Assembly (NCBI GenBank): GCA_038199755.1
Contig: JBBPYR010000334.1
Span: forward strand, 1 to 11,750
DNA: 11,750 nt
Source of the DNA: JBBPYR01 sp038199755
Lineage (GTDB): Bacteria > Chloroflexota > Ktedonobacteria > Ktedonobacterales > Ktedonobacteraceae
Reading direction: 5' to 3'
A model generated the notes under the pieces. The model had not been told where the DNA came from. It searched no databases and saw only the letters and a list, made by a program, of their open reading frames with translations. Made by a program: the position numbers and the translations under genes. Positions 7,252-11,750 of the stretch are shown in pieces. The first letter of the stretch is position 1; each line of letters opens with the position of its first letter.

Positions 7252-8541
7252 TTATAACGGCAAGAATAACAGGGGAATCTCCATCTCAGCACGTGTGAGG
7301 CCGCCGTGATGACCGTGAAACTGCATGCTTGGCTTGCCATGATTGGTCCACCAGACAGACTCACCTTGATAAGGTAGGATGACCACATTCCCCAGTCTTT
7401 GCAAAAGTGCGGGCGATGGTTGCTGCGTGCCAAAGAAACCTTGTGCCAGTAACTCCTGTGTGTGGTACACTTCTGCGCGACCTGCGAGATTTCGTTGTAA
7501 AAGCGCGATAGCTTCCGCAACAAGGTCTTCTTTGATGTATAAAAACAGGTCGCGGGCCGACCCCGCTGGTATCAGCAACTGTCCCTGTCTATTAGTCTGC
7601 ACGTAGTGCGCGAAATCTGGTAGGGCGCGATCAAGATAGTAGGTTGTTTGTGGATTGACCGCAACCTGACCGTGATCTGCGCTCATAAGTAGGGCCGTTT
7701 TGCCCGCGATCTCGCTTTTATCATGACAATTATTATAGAACAATTCTTGCATCATTGACAGGAAAAGGCGTGCTGCGGCGTCGAATTCTGGTGATTGTGG
7801 TCCGTGCTTGTGGCAAAGGGAGTCGAGCCGATCAAAGTAGAGAAAATAATAGGTGGGCGCGGCAGTTTTTACGGCTAGGAGTTCGGAGAGAAATACCAGA
7901 GCTTCCTGGATGCTGGCATAGGGATGGACACGCGCACCTTGAAAGACGATGTCCGAGTAGGTAGAGGGCGTGTAGGATTTATATTGGAAAATATGCGAGT
8001 TGACGCTCTGTGCCTTTAAGGTTTGATAGAATGTGTGCTGCGGATAAAACCTTGCGGGTGCGAGTGCTGCGGCTTTGAGGGTGTCGCGTTTCAAGCCATC
8101 TGTCGCATAAGAGAAGAGTAGCGGGGAGATGAGTGTGTCCACCTGTGGTTCATAGTAGACCCATTCATAGATGCCGCTTTGTCCCACGGGCAAGCCGGTA
8201 TGCATGCAGGTGACATGGGCGGCGGTCGTCGAGGGAAATTGCGAAGTGAGTTTTGAGACCACGCCCTGGTCGCGCACTGTCTTGAGGAATGCATACTCTT
8301 CCGCGTAACGTTCAAAGAAGCACCAACCGAAGGCGTCGATAAAGAAAAAGACGACCTTTTCGTAGCGTGTGGGCAATGAGCCGAAGATGTCTGCTGGTAA
8401 TGTGCCTTGCCCCTCTCCTGTGAGTAAGGATGTGATGGTGGCAGGGATGTTGGCGAAACAATAGGAGTCATAAAGGGGCTTCACGAAACTTTGCGAGAAT
8501 GTCGACGCGTTGACAGTCTCTACGGAGGTGGTATTGAGCAT
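7252..8541 (-). CDS. Type I phosphodiesterase / nucleotide pyrophosphatase family protein
   Basis: This is a 429-residue alkaline-phosphatase-superfamily enzyme. Metal and catalytic positions of the phosphodiesterase/NPP family are visible in order: D69 in VVFFFIDAFGW; the nucleophile region PSTTAAH with T105/T106; D240 and H244 in DSLCHKHGP, matching the family D-x3-H pattern; D289-H290 in MSADHGQV; and the histidine cluster FHGHHGG (408-414). This predicts a two-zinc hydrolase that cleaves phosphodiester or phosphoanhydride bonds through a threonine intermediate. Nucleotides, phospholipid head groups or phosphonates are all possible substrates. No clear signal peptide or membrane helix is seen, so it is probably cytoplasmic, unlike many secreted relatives. 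Only a weak AGAAAG ribosome site precedes the ATG. It is co-oriented with the downstream MFS gene. Confidence 0.88.
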   Translation of the reverse strand: MLNTTSVETVNASTFSQSFVKPLYDSYCFANIPATITSLLTGEGQGTLPADIFGSLPTRYEKVVFFFIDAFGWCFFERYAEEYAFLKTVRDQGVVSKLTSQFPSTTAAHVTCMHTGLPVGQSGIYEWVYYEPQVDTLISPLLFSYATDGLKRDTLKAAALAPARFYPQHTFYQTLKAQSVNSHIFQYKSYTPSTYSDIVFQGARVHPYASIQEALVFLSELLAVKTAAPTYYFLYFDRLDSLCHKHGPQSPEFDAAARLFLSMMQELFYNNCHDKSEIAGKTALLMSADHGQVAVNPQTTYYLDRALPDFAHYVQTNRQGQLLIPAGSARDLFLYIKEDLVAEAIALLQRNLAGRAEVYHTQELLAQGFFGTQQPSPALLQRLGNVVILPYQGESVWWTNHGKPSMQFHGHHGGLTRAEMEIPLLFLPL

Positions 8542-8590
8542 GGTGTAGCTGCTTTCTAGAAATATTGCAAATGCATATCCACGTGTATCA

Positions 8591-8893
8591 ATGTATCCGT
8601 GTTTTCACAAGACTATGGTATCATACGCACGAATTGGTACTCGTGGTTCTTTGCGTACACTGCAACCAGGGCGTCGTCAGGTAAATATAGTTTCTAGCAG
8701 AAAGCGTGAGCATTCTAGGAAACCTGATGAGTTGTATACTATTATTGAGCAATGTAGCCCAGGTCCTTACCTCGAACTTTTTGCCAGTCGCACAAGAAAC
8801 GATTGGAAGCAGTGGGGGAATGAGGTACTTACAGATGAAACACCAGAAGAGGAGTATAAAGAGGCTGGAAGGCTGGCTACTGCGAAGCCCTGA
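8591..8893 (+). pseudogene. C-terminal fragment of an MT-A70-type adenine methyltransferase
   Basis: The 100-residue reading contains the hallmark C-terminal block of MT-A70-family N6-adenine methyltransferases: REHSRKPDELY (39-49), then CSPGPYLELFA (55-65), then W72 and WGNE (75-78). The preceding IGTRGSLRTL also fits the family. The part that should lie upstream, including the catalytic DPPW motif and the SAM-binding core, is absent. The frame is closed by TAG at 8546-8548, and the phosphodiesterase gene occupies the space on the other strand. No Shine-Dalgarno sequence precedes either ATG (8591 or 8615). I read it as a 5'-truncated relic, probably not translated. A short functional protein cannot be fully excluded because the remaining frame is intact. 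Confidence 0.7.
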
Positions 8894-8915
8894 TACACGC
8901 GTGTCAGATTACTAC

Positions 8916-8942
8916 TTGACAAATCGCATAGAAGTGTATACT
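8916..8942 (+). promoter_or_regulatory. Promoter for the T-box leader and leuS
   Basis: A perfect -35 TTGACA (8916-8921) is followed by TATACT (8937-8942; 15-base spacing) or the poorer TACTCT (8939-8944; 17-base spacing). It places a transcription start near 8950, just before the first T-box stem. A ten-base palindrome, ACACGCGTGT (8895-8904), lies immediately upstream; its meaning is unknown. Confidence 0.65.
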
Positions 8943-8963
8943 CTCATAGAGAGATACAAAAAA

Positions 8964-9243
8964 GGCGTTGAGCGAGGGAAGTAGGTTGGTCCCCGACAGC
9001 AGAGAGATGGCGAACGGTGCAAGCCAGAGTCGGAGACAAACTGAAACTGCCTTGTGAGCCGTGGCGGCGAAACGGTGCTTCTGTAAGCAAAAGTAGCTAC
9101 CACCGGGAACTCCCGTTACAGAGCAAGGGTGTATTTGCACTCGAAAAGGCTGTTCTCGTGAGAGAACGGCGAAACAAGGTGGTACCGCGAAAGTGTATGT
9201 GCGCACTATTCGCCCTTGACAGGGCGGAGGGCGCATTCTTTTT
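8964..9243 (+). promoter_or_regulatory. T-box riboswitch (tRNA-Leu sensing leader) of leuS
   Basis: This leader binds uncharged tRNA-Leu and lets transcription proceed into leuS. Stem I contains the AGTA of the specifier-loop E motif (8980-8983), CCGAC/GTCGG pairing, an AGAGAGA bulge region and the distal loop CGGTGCAA closed by TGGC/GCCA. The returning strand reads GAAACTGCCTTGTGAGC; with the usual one-base gap after GAA, the specifier is CTG, a leucine codon. Stem III is a 9-bp hairpin with a GTGA loop (9149-9170). The T-box sequence is AAGGTGGTACCGCG (9176-9189). Its TGGT bulge would pair with ACCA of a tRNA with discriminator A73, as in tRNA-Leu. The antiterminator pairs AAGG with CCTT and GCGAA with TTCGC. 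It competes with the terminator at 9200-9243. Confidence 0.96.
9200..9243 (+). terminator. T-box-controlled terminator of the leuS leader
   Basis: The core hairpin CGCCCT-TGAC-AGGGCG (9211-9226) is extended by an outer TGCGC/GCGCA helix (9200-9204 and 9231-9235) and followed by TTCTTTTT (9236-9243). Its left arm, CGCCCT, overlaps the bases TTCGC-CCTT needed for the antiterminator, so the two structures exclude each other as expected for a T-box. Confidence 0.9.
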
Positions 9244-9292
9244 GTCCTCCGCGAGCCTATACAACAAACTGTATGAGCACTACAAGGAGGAT
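9244..9292 (+). promoter_or_regulatory. leuS ribosome-binding site and possible anti-SD element
   Basis: The Shine-Dalgarno sequence AAGGAGG (9284-9290) lies five bases before the leuS ATG and is near-ideal. TCCTCC (9245-9250) upstream is its exact complement for six pairs, with a further G-U pair (9244 with 9292). The same CCTCCGC (9246-9252) also pairs perfectly with GCGGAGG (9224-9230), which overlaps the terminator's right arm. Translation of leuS could therefore be switched together with the terminator. This is seen as complementarity only. Confidence 0.4.
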
Positions 9293-9295
9293 CAC

Positions 9296-11750
9296 ATGTC
9301 GGAACAAAGGGAACCCGCGCACCAGGCGGAATCTTCGCTCACCAAAGTACGCCCACCACGCTACGATTTCGCGGCCTTTGAGACGAAATGGCGGGAACGC
9401 TGGGAGCGAGAGAAACTCTACCAGACCGACCTGTCCCATGCCAGGCATCCTTATTACAACCTCATGATGTTTCCCTATCCCTCTGCCGAGGGCTTGCACG
9501 TGGGCAATATGTACGCGTACATCGGCTCGGATATTCACGGGCGCTGGAAGGCAATGCAAGGATACGATGTTTTCGAGCCAATAGGCTTCGACGCCTTTGG
9601 CATCCACAGCGAAAACTTTGCGATCCAGCGCGGTATTCATCCCCGCGTACTCACTGCGCGCAATGTCGAGCGTTTTCGAGAACAACAATTGAAGCGCATC
9701 GGCAATCGCTTCGACTGGTCACATGAAGTCGATACTACCGATCCGCGCTACTATCGCTGGACGCAGTGGATCTTCTTGCAGCTCTTCAAAAACGGCCTGG
9801 CCGAACGCAAGACTGCTGCAGTCAACTGGTGCCCCAAAGACAAGACTGTGCTGGCAGACGAACAGGTTATCGACGGGCACTGTGAGCGCTGCGGAACGCT
9901 CGTCGAGCGACGCTGGTTGAAGCAGTGGTTTTTGAAATTGACCAATTATGCTCAGAAACTCCTGGACAATCTGGAATGGCTCGACTGGACCGAACGCGTC
10001 AAGTTGCTTCAACGCAACTGGATTGGTCGCTCGGAAGGCCTTGAATTCGCACTAGAGATCGATGGAATGCCAGATGTACGCGTGCAGGTGTACACAACAC
10101 GCCCTGACACGATCTTCGGCATGACCTTTGTGGCTCTGGCTCCGCTCCATCCGCTCATTCCACAGATCACCAACAAAACACAATTCGCAGATGTCTCAGC
10201 TTACCAGCAGACGGCCAATCGCTTGCAAACTGGCAGAGAGCACGCGATGACCGGAGTTTTTACTGGCGCTTATGCCTTGCACCCTTTGACGGGCGAACGC
10301 ATACCAATCTGGATCGCCGATTTCGTCCTCGAAAGCTATGGCGCGGGTGCGGTGATGGGTGTGCCTGCTCATGACGAACGCGATATGGCCTTTGTAAAAG
10401 CTATGGGCTTGTTGCCGGTACGTACGGTGATTGTCCAGCCTGGTATTGAGCATCCAGCAGAGGAGCCGCAGGAAGCATTTGTCCAGCCAGGAGTGCTGAT
10501 CAACTCTGCCGAGTACTCTGGTATGACCTCGGCCCAGGCTGCTGACGCCCTCTTCACCTGGTTTGAAGAATGCGGCAAGGGCCAACGCGTCGCGAAATAT
10601 CGACTGCGCGACTGGCTGATTAGCCGTCAACGCTACTGGGGGCCACCCATTCCGATCATCTATTGCCAGGAACACGGGGCTGTTCCAGTCCCGGAGGAGC
10701 AGTTGCCGGTTCTCTTACCAGATGTGGATAACTGGATGCCCACAGGCACTGGTGTTTCGCCTCTCGCGGCAATCGAGAGCTTCGTTCACACCACCTGCCC
10801 CATTTGTGGCCAGGCAGCCCGCCGCGAAACGGATGTCAGCGATAACGGTCTGGACTCCGCCTGGTACTTCCTGCGTTACTTTTCGCACGACGACGAGATG
10901 CAGCCGTGGAACCCTGATCTGCTGCGCAAGTGGCTCCCGGTCGATATGTACATCGGCGGTGCGGAACATAGCGTGTTGCACTTGATGTATGTGCGTTTTC
11001 TCACCATGTCGCTGCACGACCTGGGCCACCTGGAATTTGAGGAGCCGTTCAAGCACTTCCGAGCTAATGGCATGATTACAAAGGATGGCGCAAAGATCTC
11101 CAAATCAAAGGGCAACATCGTGAACCCTGATAGCTATATTACCCGCTTTGGCGTGGATGTATTCAGGGTCTATCTGATGTTTATGGGACCATATCAAGCT
11201 GGGGGTGACTTCAGTGATCAAGGGATCGGCGGGGTCGTGCGCTTCCTCGACCGTGTCTGGTCACTGGTCACACAGCACGCGCAGAACGCATCCGCTAAAG
11301 CCCCACAGGGAGAGGAGCGGCGCGTCGTCCATCGTCTGATCAAACGAGTGACCGAGGATCTGGCAACCTTGAAGTACAACACCGCCGTAGCCGCGCTGAT
11401 GGGGTATCTCAACGCCCTGGAAACCCGTTCGACCCTCACACGGGAGGAGTTGCAGACCCTGCTGCTGCTCCTTGCACCAATGGCACCCTACATCACAGAG
11501 GAACTCTGGCAGAAACTCAAGCATCCAGGCCAGAATCACTCAATCCATGCAACGTCGTGGCCCAGCTTCGATGCCGAGGCCATTGGGGCCGAGACGATGA
11601 TCCTGCCAATACAGATCAACGGACGGGTGCGCGGTCGTATCGAGATTGCCCATGATACGCCCGAAGCCGAGATCAAGAGCCAAGCCCTCCAGGTTCCTCA
11701 GGTGCAATCGTTGCTTGCCACCCGGAAGGTAACGCGGATGATCTATGTAC
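9296..11750 (+). CDS. leuS: Leucyl-tRNA synthetase, 3' end cut by the window
   Basis: This enzyme charges tRNA-Leu with leucine using ATP, in the cytoplasm. The 818 residues in view cover nearly the whole protein; only about ten C-terminal residues should be missing after KVTRMIYV. Motifs in order: class I signature as PSAEGLHVGN (62-71), where HVGN replaces HIGH; GFDAFGIHSEN (97-107); a zinc-ribbon set C179, C196, C199; the editing domain with TTRPDTIFG (267-275) and GVPAHDERD (355-363), including the conserved D360; RDWLISRQRYWG (438-449); a second CPIC pair (501-504); KISKS (600-604); and the anticodon-binding helical domain. The retained threonine-rich loop and aspartate suggest that proofreading is intact. 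The start is fixed by AAGGAGG at 9284-9290. Expression is governed by the T-box leader, whose leucine specifier independently supports the assignment. Confidence 0.97.
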   Translation, partial: MSEQREPAHQAESSLTKVRPPRYDFAAFETKWRERWEREKLYQTDLSHARHPYYNLMMFPYPSAEGLHVGNMYAYIGSDIHGRWKAMQGYDVFEPIGFDAFGIHSENFAIQRGIHPRVLTARNVERFREQQLKRIGNRFDWSHEVDTTDPRYYRWTQWIFLQLFKNGLAERKTAAVNWCPKDKTVLADEQVIDGHCERCGTLVERRWLKQWFLKLTNYAQKLLDNLEWLDWTERVKLLQRNWIGRSEGLEFALEIDGMPDVRVQVYTTRPDTIFGMTFVALAPLHPLIPQITNKTQFADVSAYQQTANRLQTGREHAMTGVFTGAYALHPLTGERIPIWIADFVLESYGAGAVMGVPAHDERDMAFVKAMGLLPVRTVIVQPGIEHPAEEPQEAFVQPGVLINSAEYSGMTSAQAADALFTWFEECGKGQRVAKYRLRDWLISRQRYWGPPIPIIYCQEHGAVPVPEEQLPVLLPDVDNWMPTGTGVSPLAAIESFVHTTCPICGQAARRETDVSDNGLDSAWYFLRYFSHDDEMQPWNPDLLRKWLPVDMYIGGAEHSVLHLMYVRFLTMSLHDLGHLEFEEPFKHFRANGMITKDGAKISKSKGNIVNPDSYITRFGVDVFRVYLMFMGPYQAGGDFSDQGIGGVVRFLDRVWSLVTQHAQNASAKAPQGEERRVVHRLIKRVTEDLATLKYNTAVAALMGYLNALETRSTLTREELQTLLLLLAPMAPYITEELWQKLKHPGQNHSIHATSWPSFDAEAIGAETMILPIQINGRVRGRIEIAHDTPEAEIKSQALQVPQVQSLLATRKVTRMIYV

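Noticed and set aside
8706..8984. 92-codon + strand ORF overlapping the MT-A70 fragment
   Set aside because: It is in another frame of the MT-A70 remnant, runs through the leuS promoter and into T-box stem I, and has no recognisable motif.
9040..9057. Reading the T-box specifier as ACT (threonine), directly after GAA
   Set aside because: The well-studied glyQS leader has one base between GAA and the specifier, with six bases from codon to GAGC. The same spacing here gives CTG, which matches the downstream LeuRS and the A73-compatible bulge.
9257..11539. Several antisense and out-of-frame ORFs over leuS (such as 9257-9688 and 10196-10675)
   Set aside because: All lie opposite or out of frame with an uninterrupted LeuRS reading that has every expected motif.
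1..11750. CRISPR array, insertion sequence, tRNA or rRNA gene, or a defence island
   Set aside because: I saw no regularly spaced direct repeats, transposase or integrase motifs, cloverleaf sequences or clusters of defence-type domains. The MT-A70 remnant alone does not make a defence system.

Overview
The window looks like a stretch of bacterial chromosome from a Chloroflexota-type organism, most likely a Ktedonobacteria relative. That is inference from three things seen together: a membrane-anchored Ser/Thr kinase with an N-terminal cysteine cluster, a T-box-controlled leucyl-tRNA synthetase with unusual signature motifs, and moderate GC content. No single marker proves it. I see no rRNA, tRNA, CRISPR array, transposase or phage gene.

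Layout. Positions 110-865 (+) encode a MacB/LolD-type ABC transporter ATPase with no permease in view. A strong hairpin without a U-tract follows at 894-922. Next is a divergent pair: an FAD-dependent aromatic-hydroxylase-like monooxygenase (997-2700, -) and a two-domain cupin (2889-3812, +). Their shared 188-bp region holds a good sigma70-type promoter for the monooxygenase and a nested inverted repeat that looks like a regulator site. A long-stem terminator (3821-3889) separates the cupin from a Ser/Thr kinase (3962-5734, +) with four predicted C-terminal membrane helices. The kinase converges on an MFS transporter (5800-7062, -), and a perfect 21-bp bidirectional terminator lies between them. 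Upstream of the MFS gene on the same strand are a possible 25-residue small ORF (7132-7209, -) and a type I phosphodiesterase/nucleotide pyrophosphatase-like protein (7252-8541, -).

Right end. Positions 8591-8893 (+) hold a decayed C-terminal piece of an MT-A70-type adenine methyltransferase without its catalytic part. A promoter (8916-8942) then drives a complete T-box leader (about 8964-9243) and leuS (9296 to the window edge, lacking only roughly its last ten codons). The leader's features agree with leucine: a CTG specifier after GAAA, a TGGT bulge matching an A73 discriminator, an antiterminator and a terminator. A CCTCC element between the terminator and the leuS Shine-Dalgarno sequence suggests a possible additional translational switch.

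How the genes work together. Only two groupings are supported by layout: the divergent monooxygenase/cupin pair, which may share one regulator and one oxidative or catabolic pathway, and the co-oriented phosphodiesterase/small ORF/MFS group. The other genes look like independent units. I did not find an evidently new multi-gene system. The points most worth a second look are the leuS leader with its possible second control layer, the atypical LeuRS motifs, the MT-A70 remnant and the nested repeat in the divergent promoter.
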